33,460 nt of DNA from JASFRI01 sp050115015 (GTDB taxonomy: Bacteria > Acidobacteriota > Polarisedimenticolia > CBDVAL01): the NCBI GenBank assembly GCA_050115015.1, contig JASFRI010000001.1, forward strand, positions 1 to 33,460. Reading direction: 5' to 3'. A program made the position numbers and the translations under genes. The notes under the pieces are model-generated. The model had not been told where the DNA came from, searched no databases, and saw only the letters and a program-made list of their open reading frames with translations. Below, piece after piece: positions 6,570 through 16,086 of this stretch (position 1 is the first letter of the stretch; each line of letters opens with the position of its first letter).

Positions 6570-8390
6570 TCATGGCCGGGATACGGCCCGGGCCTTCTTG
6601 GGCTTCTCCCCGTCGGGATCGCCCTTTCTTGAGGACTTCGTTCGCTTCTTCCGGTTCTGCGGCTTCTGAGCTTCGTTCTCCTGATCCGCGCGGCGGTTCA
6701 CGAGGATCTGCTGCCCGATCCCCAGGACGTTGCTGAACAGCCAGTAGAGGACGAGACCGCTCGGGAGGTTCAGGAAGAACACCGTGAAGACCAGCGACAT
6801 CATGGTCATCATCCGGCGCTGGGCCGGGTCCACCGCCGAGGACATGCTGATCTTCGTCTGCAGCAGCATCGAGCCCCCCATGAGAAGGGGGGTCACGTAG
6901 TACGGGTCGGGATGCGAGAGGTCCTGGATCCATCCGAAGAACGGCGCCTGTCGCAGCTCGATGGTGGAGTAGAGCAGCTGGTAGAACCCGTACAGGAAGG
7001 GGAGCTGGACCAGGAGCGGAAGGCACCCGCCGAGACCTCCCAGCGGGTTGACGCCCTCCTTCCGGTAGAGCGCCATGATCTCCTCGTTCATCTTCTGGCG
7101 CAGCTCGAAGTCGTTCCCCTTCTTCTTGCGGCGCAGCTCCGCGTAGCGCTCCTTGATGGCCTTCATCTTCGGCTGGATGCGCTTCGTCTTGACCTGCATC
7201 TGCCGCATCTTGATCTGCGTGCGGTAGATGAGCGGGAAGAACCCCAGGCGGATCACGAAGGTCAGGATCAGGATGGCCACGCCGTAGTTCCCGACGTACC
7301 CGTAGACCCAGGTGAGGGCGAGGTAGAGGCCCTGGGCGATGTCTCGGATCACGGGCCATCCGAAGTTGATCGCGCGCTGCAGGTTGTGGCCTGAATCCCG
7401 GAGCAGCCGGTAGTCCTTGGGGCCGACGAAGATGGTGTAGTCCGGGGTCTCCGGGGCGACCTCGTCCCCGGGGGACAGGGCCAGGCTCAGGTAGGGAACG
7501 GGATCCGGCGGCTCCTCCTCGCCCGCCGGCGTGGGCGGCTGGAACGTCTCCGGCAGCAGCACCGCCTGCCGGCTCACCCCCGCGGGGATCATCAGGGCGC
7601 CGAAGTAGGTGGTCTCCATCCCCGCCCAGTCGATCTCGACGCCCCCGTCGAGCACGACGGGGTCCTCCTGCTTCCCCTTGCGGTAGCGGGTCACCGACCC
7701 GCCGCGGTCGATGATGGCCCCCCCGGCCTGCAGGAAGCGGGTGGCGGCCACGTCCCCCTCCGCCGTCTCCCCGAACCCGGCGCCCCAGGTCAGCCAGGCC
7801 GGCATCCTGCGGCCTCCCTCGAGCATCGAGACGTCGGCCTCGACAAAGTAGGAGCCGTCCGCGACGACCAGCGTCTTCTCCACCTGGAACCCCGAGGCCT
7901 CGGAGTAGGCGAGATGGACCTGGTGCCGCCCGTCGGGAAGCGTCGACTGCTCCACCTGGTAGAGACCCTGGTCCGCCCGCTCGATCAGGTCTTCGCGGCC
8001 GTCGACCCAGAGGGAGAGCGGGAGCTTCCCGAGGGTCCGGGATTCCGGGGGGACCAGCTCCACGGTCTGCCCGTCGGGGGAGGTGTACGCCAGCAGCTTC
8101 CAGGACAGCACGCGGCCGCCGCGGTTCGTCAGCGTGATCTCGTAGAGGTCGGTGCGGAGGACGATCTCCTCCTCGGCACGGGCCATCACGGCCTCGACCT
8201 CGGCCGGCGTCTCGACGACGGGCTCCGAGGCCGCGGGCTCCGTGGCCTCGGGCCCGGGAGACGCCTCGGTCGCCACCGCGGGCTCCGCCGGGGGCTGCGG
8301 AGGGGAGGGCGCAAAGAAGGACATCCAGAGGAACAGGAAGCCCAGGGAGAGCGCTACCGCGATCAGGCCGCGCTTTTCCAGATCGTCCAT
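6570..8390 (-). CDS. yidC: Membrane protein insertase YidC
   Basis: Inserts and folds proteins in the inner membrane, alone or with SecYEG. An N-terminal membrane anchor lies at 9-26, followed by a low-complexity Ala/Pro/Glu spacer (27-70) and a periplasmic beta-super-sandwich domain (about 75-335). The conserved insertase core runs from 350 to 565 with its five membrane segments. Arg381 in the segment VIRLGFFPL matches the groove arginine. The helical cytoplasmic hairpin is Lys/Arg-rich (391-445), and the C-terminal tail is basic, as expected for ribosome contact. The large periplasmic domain is typical of diderm (Gram-negative) bacteria. The length of 606 is slightly above E. coli (548). 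It starts about 15 bp after yidD. Confidence 0.97.
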   Translation of the reverse strand: MDDLEKRGLIAVALSLGFLFLWMSFFAPSPPQPPAEPAVATEASPGPEATEPAASEPVVETPAEVEAVMARAEEEIVLRTDLYEITLTNRGGRVLSWKLLAYTSPDGQTVELVPPESRTLGKLPLSLWVDGREDLIERADQGLYQVEQSTLPDGRHQVHLAYSEASGFQVEKTLVVADGSYFVEADVSMLEGGRRMPAWLTWGAGFGETAEGDVAATRFLQAGGAIIDRGGSVTRYRKGKQEDPVVLDGGVEIDWAGMETTYFGALMIPAGVSRQAVLLPETFQPPTPAGEEEPPDPVPYLSLALSPGDEVAPETPDYTIFVGPKDYRLLRDSGHNLQRAINFGWPVIRDIAQGLYLALTWVYGYVGNYGVAILILTFVIRLGFFPLIYRTQIKMRQMQVKTKRIQPKMKAIKERYAELRRKKKGNDFELRQKMNEEIMALYRKEGVNPLGGLGGCLPLLVQLPFLYGFYQLLYSTIELRQAPFFGWIQDLSHPDPYYVTPLLMGGSMLLQTKISMSSAVDPAQRRMMTMMSLVFTVFFLNLPSGLVLYWLFSNVLGIGQQILVNRRADQENEAQKPQNRKKRTKSSRKGDPDGEKPKKARAVSRP

Positions 8391-8405
8391 TTCACCGGTT
8401 CCCGT

Positions 8406-8621
8406 TCAGTAGGGCGGGTCGAAGCCGCCGGGGAAGAACGGATTGCAGCGCAGAAGGCGACCCAGCGCCTTCCAGGTGCCTCGCCAGGGTCCGTAGTGTT
8501 CGATCGCGAGCATCGCGTACTCGGAACAAGTGGGGTGAAACCGGCATGCCGGGGGCAGCCAGGGTGACAGGAACCTCTTGTAGAGCCGGAGCGGTACCAG
8601 CAGCGCGCTGCGGCCCGTCAT
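8406..8621 (-). CDS. yidD: Membrane protein insertion efficiency factor YidD
   Basis: A small 71-residue protein of the YidD family, which sits at the inner membrane and assists insertion near YidC. The family signature is complete: LRLYKRFLSPWLPPACRFHP, then TCSEYAMLAI, and NPFFPGGFDPP at the end, with its conserved Cys residues. The ATG at 8621 overlaps the rnpA stop as ATGA, so translation is probably coupled. The frame is open further upstream, but nothing there resembles the family. Confidence 0.95.
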   Translation of the reverse strand: MTGRSALLVPLRLYKRFLSPWLPPACRFHPTCSEYAMLAIEHYGPWRGTWKALGRLLRCNPFFPGGFDPPY

Positions 8622-9016
8622 CGCCGCTTCGGCTCGCGGCGCCTGGAGCGGCTCCCACGACCCGCCCGCGCCTCCCGGGCGGCACGCTGGAAGCCCTCCT
8701 CCAGCTCCGCATGGCTCGCCTGGATGCCGAACCTGGAGACGTTCACCACGAGATCCAGCGGCGCCTCCCCCAGCAGTTCCCGGTGAACCCTGAAGACCTC
8801 CCGCAATCGGCGCTTGACCCGGTTCCGGTGCACGGCGTTTCCCAGCTTTCGCGGAACCGTCAGGCCCAGCCGATGGCGGTCGGTCTGGCCCATGAGGTAG
8901 AAGAGCAGGAACGTCCGCTGGTGTACCCGCCGGCCCTGATCGTAGACGCGGAGAAAGTCGCTGCGACGCAGCAGACGGTCGGCCGGCCTGAAGCGATAGC
9001 CGCCGGTGGCGGCCAA
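8618..9016 (-). CDS. rnpA: Ribonuclease P protein component
   Basis: The protein subunit that helps the RNase P RNA cut tRNA leaders. The core begins RFRPADRLLRRSDFLRVYDQG and carries the signature HRNRVKRRLREVFR. The C-terminus is Arg-rich. No ATG lies near the conserved N-terminus. I chose TTG at 9016, 3 nt beyond the rpmH stop, with GGGGG about 7 nt upstream as ribosome-binding site; this gives 132 residues, a normal length. The frame is also open through all of rpmH to an ATG at 9178, which would give 186 residues (see findings). The stop overlaps the yidD start. Confidence 0.9.
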   Translation of the reverse strand: MAATGGYRFRPADRLLRRSDFLRVYDQGRRVHQRTFLLFYLMGQTDRHRLGLTVPRKLGNAVHRNRVKRRLREVFRVHRELLGEAPLDLVVNVSRFGIQASHAELEEGFQRAAREARAGRGSRSRRREPKRR

Positions 9017-9018
9017 GA

Positions 9019-9153
9019 TCAGACCCCCAGTCGCTTCCGTCCCTTGGCGCGGCGCCGGGCGAGCACACGGCGTCCTCCCCGCGTGCGCATGCGCACCAGG
9101 AACCCATGTGTCTTCCTTCGCTTCCTGTTGTTCGGCTGAAACGTGCGCTTCAT
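9019..9153 (-). CDS. rpmH: 50S ribosomal protein L34
   Basis: A 44-residue basic protein, starting MKRTFQPNNRKRRKTHGF and ending with the family's typical RRRAKGRKRL tail, identical in pattern to L34 across bacteria. It is the first gene of the leftward origin cluster. A sigma-70-type promoter lies about 105-130 bp upstream. The gene is followed directly by rnpA, the universal rpmH-rnpA pair. Confidence 0.98.
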   Translation of the reverse strand: MKRTFQPNNRKRRKTHGFLVRMRTRGGRRVLARRRAKGRKRLGV

Positions 9154-9257
9154 GGTGCTTCCTCGTTTCCGGCGTCATGGCGACGCGGGACGCGCTCCGG
9201 CACCGTGGTCATCGCCGGAAACTCCCATCGTAACTTTGGTTTATATCAAAGGCCGGA

Positions 9258-9286
9258 ATCTTATTCCTGACCCGATCCCATGTCAA
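9258..9286 (-). promoter_or_regulatory. Promoter of the rpmH-rnpA-yidDC cluster
   Basis: On the minus strand TTGACA (9286-9281), identical to the -35 consensus, is followed after exactly 17 bp by TAAGAT (9263-9258), a 4 of 6 match to the -10 box. It faces rpmH, whose start is about 105 bp downstream. The surrounding 9233-9270 is AT-rich for this genome. No other promoter of this quality faces the cluster, so it may drive most genes down to rsmG. Confidence 0.7.
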
Positions 9287-9372
9287 GGTGGAACCCGCGG
9301 CGGCCGGCACCTGCCGCCGCGTTCTCGAAGTTCTTTCCTCTCAATCGATCCGGTTCGTCCCGGATTTTCCGT

Positions 9373-9401
9373 TTGATCCTCCCGGGACCCTATGCTAGTA
9401 T
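9373..9401 (+). promoter_or_regulatory. Extended -10 promoter facing dnaA
   Basis: TTGATC (9373-9378), 17 bp, then TAGTAT (9396-9401) preceded by TGC, which makes an extended -10 element. The direction is toward dnaA, whose ATG is about 450 bp away. The transcript would begin with a leader that can form three hairpins (9450-9478, 9513-9546, 9590-9604). It may be a distal dnaA promoter or serve a separate small RNA. Confidence 0.5.
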
Positions 9402-9640
9402 CGCCGCCTCAAACAATTCACTCTGGACCTTACGACTCCGGGCGGGTTCCCTCTCCCACAGCATGTCCCAGGGAGAGGATCCTATCCAACGTTCACGGGA
9501 AGACTCGGCGACGGCTTCTTCGCGCGGCAGACGGGTGCGCGAAGCCAGGGGATCTTTGTACCTTGACGTCCATCGTTCCCACCCATTCCGGCCCGTCACG
9601 GGCCTGTCACAAATCATGCCAGAAAATCTCCTGGGTTGAC
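9402..9640 (+). other. Non-coding, hairpin-rich region upstream of dnaA
   Basis: No convincing coding frame in the gap 9154-9852. This part contains an 8-bp perfect stem with a 13-nt loop (9450-9457 with 9471-9478). It also holds a 10-bp stem with a 3-nt bulge (9513-9525 with 9537-9546) and a 5-bp GGCCC/GGGCC stem (9590-9604). It lies just after an extended -10 promoter. I do not recognise a known RNA family (no SRP, tmRNA or RNase P signature). A structured dnaA leader or an unnamed small RNA are both possible. Confidence 0.35.
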
Positions 9641-9710
9641 ATAATTCCACGAGGAAATGGAGAGGAGCATGTCTAAAACATAGAAAATAATGGAGATCGT
9701 CGATTCCTCG

Positions 9711-9741
9711 TTTTCCACAAATGTTGATAACTTGTGGAAAA
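9711..9741. other. Inverted pair of DnaA boxes upstream of dnaA (oriC part 1)
   Basis: TTTTCCACA at 9711-9719 and its reverse complement TGTGGAAAA at 9733-9741 both fit the DnaA-box consensus TTWTNCACA fully. They form a 10-bp inverted repeat around an 11-bp AT-rich centre. The region 9636-9760 is clearly AT-rich. It can serve as the first part of a bipartite origin and as a site where DnaA represses its own gene, about 110 bp upstream of the start codon. Confidence 0.7.
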
Positions 9742-9852
9742 TCGATTCCCGTTTTCTTGAACCGATAGCCGCCTCATCGCGACCCGGGACGGTGTCACAG
9801 GGGAGGCGCCGGGCATCGCGCCCCGGACCTTCCCACGGGGAAGACACTCCAA

Positions 9853-11169
9853 ATGGCGCAATTGTGGGATAGGGTCCTGCAGAACCTCGAAGGTCGACTG
9901 AACCGGCAGACCTTCGAGACGTGGCTGAAGCCGACCCACCAGCTGAGTCAACAGGGGGACCAGCTGGACGTCTGGGTGCCGAGCAGCCGGTTCGCCGACT
10001 GGATCGACACGAACTTCCGGGCGCAGATCCAGGATGCGCTCCGGGAGATCGGCAGGGAAGCGCAGGTGCGCTACGTGCCGGGGGAGGACGCGCCGGACCC
10101 GGCGCCGCCGCGGCGCGCCGCCGTCGACGAGGCCTGGCCCGCCAGCCCTGGCCTCAACGCCCGCTACACCTTCGACAGCTTCGTGGTCAGTTCCTGCAAC
10201 CAGTTCGCCCACGCGGCCTCCAAGGCGGTGGCGGAGCTACCATCGAAGAGCTACAACCCCCTCTACATCTACGGCGGTGTCGGCCTGGGAAAGACCCACC
10301 TGATGCACGCCATCGGCAACGCGGCCCAGAGCAGCAGCGGCCGCCCCCTGCGGATGGCCTACGTCTCCACCGAGAGGTTCATGAACGAGCTGATCAACGC
10401 GATCCGCTTCGAGAAGACGCTGGAGTTCAAGGACCGCTACCGCAACGTGGACCTGCTCCTGGTGGACGACATCCAGTTCCTGGCCGGCAAGGAGCGAACC
10501 CAGGAGGAGTTCTTCCACACCTTCAACGCGCTGCACGACTCCCAGGCACAGATCGTCCTCACCAGCGACTGTCCTCCGAGGGATATCCCGACGCTGGAGG
10601 AGCGGCTGCGCTCCCGGTTCGAGTGGGGCCTGATCGCCGACATCCAGCCTCCGGACCTCGAGACGAAGATCGCCATCCTCCGCAAGAAGGCGGAGGCGGA
10701 AGGCATTGATCTGCCTCAGGATGTGGCCCTGTTCATCGCGAGCAAGATCCGCTCGAACATCCGTGAGCTCGAGGGATCGCTGATCCGGATCCAGGCCTTC
10801 TCGTCCATCTCCGGCCGGCAGATCGACCTGGAGCTCGCCAGCGAGACCCTCAAGGACATCCTGCAGGACGAGGACAACACGCCGACGATGGAGGCGATCC
10901 AGCGCCACATCGCCAACCATTACCGGCTCAAGCCCGCGGTCCTGAAGGAGCGCAACAACTCCGCGTCCGTGGCCTTCCCCCGCCAGGTGGCCATGTACCT
11001 GTGCAAGCGCATGACATCGCACTCTCTCCCGGAGATCGGACGTCACTTCGGCGGCAAGCACCACTCCACGGTCATCCACTCGATCCGGAAGATCGAGGAG
11101 AAGCGGAAGTCGGAGGCCGATTTCGACAAGCTCGTCCACAGCTTCGAGGAGGCATTCCGGACGAGTTAG
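9853..11169 (+). CDS. dnaA: Chromosomal replication initiator protein DnaA
   Basis: The AAA+ ATPase that binds DnaA boxes and melts oriC. Domain I lies at 1-68 (LWDRVLQNLEGRLNRQTFETW). A short domain II linker follows at about 69-102, rich in Pro and Ala. Domain III has Walker A GGVGLGKTH (141-149), Walker B LLLVDD (201-206), sensor LTSD (236-239) and the arginine-finger box LRSRFEWGL (252-260). Domain IV at about 345-438 carries the DNA-binding signature SLPEIGRHFGGKHHSTVIHS. The length of 438 is normal. It starts at ATG 9853 with GGGGA about 11 nt upstream. The ORFs to its left are on the other strand, a usual mark of the origin. Confidence 0.98.
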   Translation: MAQLWDRVLQNLEGRLNRQTFETWLKPTHQLSQQGDQLDVWVPSSRFADWIDTNFRAQIQDALREIGREAQVRYVPGEDAPDPAPPRRAAVDEAWPASPGLNARYTFDSFVVSSCNQFAHAASKAVAELPSKSYNPLYIYGGVGLGKTHLMHAIGNAAQSSSGRPLRMAYVSTERFMNELINAIRFEKTLEFKDRYRNVDLLLVDDIQFLAGKERTQEEFFHTFNALHDSQAQIVLTSDCPPRDIPTLEERLRSRFEWGLIADIQPPDLETKIAILRKKAEAEGIDLPQDVALFIASKIRSNIRELEGSLIRIQAFSSISGRQIDLELASETLKDILQDEDNTPTMEAIQRHIANHYRLKPAVLKERNNSASVAFPRQVAMYLCKRMTSHSLPEIGRHFGGKHHSTVIHSIRKIEEKRKSEADFDKLVHSFEEAFRTS

Positions 11170-11400
11170 CTGCTTTTCCACGGCCGGCCACCGGGAAGGT
11201 CCTGTGGAGACCCGCCCGGTCGGTCGGGCCGGGTTTATCCGCAGGTCCCGGGCAGGCTCCGGCGGCCGGAACCCGCGACGGCTTCCACAGCGCGAAGCCT
11301 CACCGGACGGCGTTTTCGGGGGAGATCGGGTGCTTTCCACAGGCCCTTCTACTAGTGCAAGAAAATAGAGATTAGAGATATAATGATGTAGTTTTGCGGA
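11170..11400. other. Probable oriC unwinding region between dnaA and dnaN
   Basis: The 255-bp dnaA-dnaN gap contains a run of DnaA-box-like sites: TTTTCCACG (11174-11182), TTATCCGCA (11235-11243) and CTTTCCACA (11333-11341), each one base off consensus, plus weaker ones near 11203 and 11281. Directly after the last box come a short GC stretch and the top-strand triplets CTT-CTA-CTA (11346-11354). On the bottom strand these read 3'-GAA-GAT-GAT-5', the DnaA-trio pattern known from Bacillus subtilis. A 40-bp AT-rich tract (11351-11395) follows, suited to strand opening. The layout box, GC, trios, AT-rich matches the basal unwinding system. Confidence 0.7.
11379..11384 (+). promoter_or_regulatory. 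TATAAT -10 box for dnaN
   Basis: A perfect TATAAT lies 41 bp before the dnaN ATG, inside the AT-rich tract. The hexamer 17 bp upstream (TGCAAG) is a poor -35, so this may be a weak or activated promoter, or the box may only reflect the AT-rich unwinding element. Confidence 0.4.
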
Positions 11401-11424
11401 CCCTCTCCGGGAGCACCTGAAACC

Positions 11425-12537
11425 ATGGAATTCACCGTCCAGAAAGCCGATCTACTGCGTGAGATGAGCCGCACCCAGGGTGTGGTGGAGCGTAAGAACA
11501 CCATCCCGATCCTGGCCAACGTGCTGCTCCGCGCGGATCAGGGAATGATCGAGTTCCGGGCCACCGACCTCGAGGTCGGGCTGCGCACGAGCTGTCCGGC
11601 GGAGGTCAAGGCCTCCGGTTCGATCACGCTCTCGGCGAAGAAGCTGTTCGAGATCGCCCGCGCCCTTCCAAATGCGCCCATCCACTTCAAGGCCCAGCCG
11701 AACCAGTGGGTCTCCATCACCTGCGAGAAGTCGAAGTTCCGCATGGTCGGGCTGCCGCCGGAGGACTTCCCGTCGCTGCCGGAGGAGAGCTTCGACAAGG
11801 GGATCCAGTTTCCCGGGGAGGCGTTCCGGAACATGGTGGAGCGTGTGATCTTCGCCACCACCTCGGACGATGCGCGGTACTCGCTGAACGGTGCGCTGCT
11901 GCTGCTGCGGAAGAGCTTCGTGGCGCTGGTCGCCTCGGACGCCCACCGGCTCGCCTACATCTCGAGGGAGCTGCCGGTCAGCCCGAAGGAGAAGGAGGTC
12001 CGGGTCGTCGTCCCGCGCAAGGCGCTGCACGAGGTGGCCCGCCTTTGCGGCGAGATGGACGATCAGGAAGTGGCCTTCGGCCACAAGGAGACGCACCTGT
12101 TCTTCCGTGTGGGGAGTTGCACCCTGGACTGTCGTGTCCTGGAGGGCAATTTCCCGAACTTCGACAAGGTGATCCCGAAGGACAACGACAAGGAGGTCCT
12201 GCTGACCGTGGAGGAGTTCGGCGCCGCGATGAAGCGGGTCTCGCTGCTGTCCGACGAGCGGACCCGTCCGGTCAAGCTGAGCCTCTCGGATGACAAGCTG
12301 GAGATCTCGTCGACGAATCCCGAGACCGGCGAGGCCAGTGAGAGCCTGGCGGTGGACTACGGGAAGGACGAGCTCTCCATCGGTTTCAATGCGCGCTACC
12401 TCATGGAGTTCGTGAACGTCGTCGGTGGTGAGGGCATCCATCTGTCGTTCAAGGACGAGATGAGCCAGGTGTTGATGCGTCCCAAGGACGCGGAGGGGCA
12501 GGACTACCGCTACGTGGTCATGCCCATGAGGATCTGA
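11425..12537 (+). CDS. dnaN: DNA polymerase III beta subunit (sliding clamp)
   Basis: The ring-shaped clamp that holds DNA polymerase III on DNA. The 370 residues carry the expected three repeats of the clamp fold. Conserved pieces include RKNTIPILANVL near the N-terminus, ATDLEVGL, FATTSDDARYSLNGALL in the middle, DAHRLA, and the C-terminal VVMPMRI, which forms part of the partner-binding pocket. The start is ATG 11425, with GGGAG about 11 nt upstream. It lies between the origin and recF, with an 8-nt spacer to recF, so the two are probably co-transcribed. Confidence 0.98.
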   Translation: MEFTVQKADLLREMSRTQGVVERKNTIPILANVLLRADQGMIEFRATDLEVGLRTSCPAEVKASGSITLSAKKLFEIARALPNAPIHFKAQPNQWVSITCEKSKFRMVGLPPEDFPSLPEESFDKGIQFPGEAFRNMVERVIFATTSDDARYSLNGALLLLRKSFVALVASDAHRLAYISRELPVSPKEKEVRVVVPRKALHEVARLCGEMDDQEVAFGHKETHLFFRVGSCTLDCRVLEGNFPNFDKVIPKDNDKEVLLTVEEFGAAMKRVSLLSDERTRPVKLSLSDDKLEISSTNPETGEASESLAVDYGKDELSIGFNARYLMEFVNVVGGEGIHLSFKDEMSQVLMRPKDAEGQDYRYVVMPMRI

Positions 12538-12544
12538 AGGAAGG

Positions 12545-13674
12545 GTGATCCTCCGCAGCCTCGAGCTGGAGAGGTTCCGGAACCTCCGTCCCGATCGGAT
12601 CGAGCCGGGAGGAGGGGTCAATCTCTTCTGGGGTCCGAACGGTGCCGGGAAGAGCAATCTCCTGGAATCCGTCTACTACCTGTTCACAACGAGGAGTTTT
12701 CGGGCGCGGCGCGTCTCGGAGATGGTGGCCCGTGGTGCTACGGACTTCCGGATTGCGGGGGAGGTCGACTCACGGTCCGGCCGTCATCGCGTGGAGGTGA
12801 TCCATGGCGGGGACGGGCGGGAGATGTACCTGGACGGCAAGCGTGCCGGGCTGGAGGATCTGATCCGGAGGTTCTCGGTCCTGGTCCTGTCGTCGCACCA
12901 GATGAATGTCCTGAGGGGATCGCCGGCGGACCGGAGGCGGTTCCTGGACCGCGGCATCCTCGGGTTGCGTCCCGCGTATCTCCGGGAGATCGCGGACTAT
13001 AACCGGACGCTGGCCCAGCGGAACGTCCTGTTGCGGCGTGGCGCCGGGCGGGCCGAGCGGGAGGCATGGGACGAGCGGTTCCTGGCCCATGGCGCCCGGG
13101 TGATGGAGGCACGAAGGGCGTTCGCCCTGCGGCTATCGGAGAGGATCGAGGCGCACGGGGCGGATGTGCTCCCGGAGGGCTGGCGGGTCCGGATGGAATA
13201 CCGCAGCGATTCCTGGGACCGTCCCGCGGAACGTCCGGCGCTGGAGGCGCTGCGGGAGCGGGCGCGGCAGGTGCAGGAGGGCGAGGCCCGGATGGGGCAC
13301 TCCCTGTTCGGCCCGCACCGGGACGATGCCCGTGTCCTCGGAGGTGGCCAGGACCTGATCCGGTTCGGTTCCGGGGGCCAGCAGCGATCGGCACTGATGG
13401 CGATGGAGCTGACAAGGATGGAGATGATGCGGGAGGTCCGAGGTGAGACGCCGCTCCTCCTGCTGGATGACATCGATTCGGATCTGGATGATGCGACCGC
13501 GGACCGGCTCCTGGAGCGGGCCCGCGGGTATCAGACCATGGTGACCACCTGCAGGGACGACAGCCGGGACCGCCATGCGGCGCGTGGCACGGCCTTCCAG
13601 GTGCTTGCAGGTGTGGTGACCGCGGCCCCCCGCCGCGAGAACGAGCGGGTGCTCACACCCGCGGATGGTGAGCG

Positions 13675-13678
<4 letters not shown>
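12545..13678 (+). CDS. recF: DNA replication and repair protein RecF
   Basis: An SMC-like ATPase that helps RecO and RecR load RecA at gaps. Walker A GPNGAGKSN lies at 30-38, and the signature stretch with RFGSGGQQRS plus Walker B LLLLDDIDSDLD lies in the C-terminal third. The start is GTG 12545 with GAAGGAAGG just upstream; the product begins MILRSLELERFRNL, a family-typical opening. The 377 residues are normal. The stop overlaps the gyrB start codon as ATGA. The C-terminal tail of about 25 residues is poorly conserved in the family. Confidence 0.96.

Positions 13679-16078
<2,400 letters not shown>

Positions 16079-16086
<8 letters not shown>

Noticed and set aside
9402..9640. Known small RNA such as SRP RNA, 6S RNA or RNase P RNA
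   Set aside because: The conserved GGAAGCAGCC-type and other family cores are missing; only generic hairpins are seen.
9636..9641. TTGACA as a -35 box of a proximal dnaA promoter
   Set aside because: No acceptable -10 hexamer lies 15-19 bp downstream, so I did not call a promoter there.
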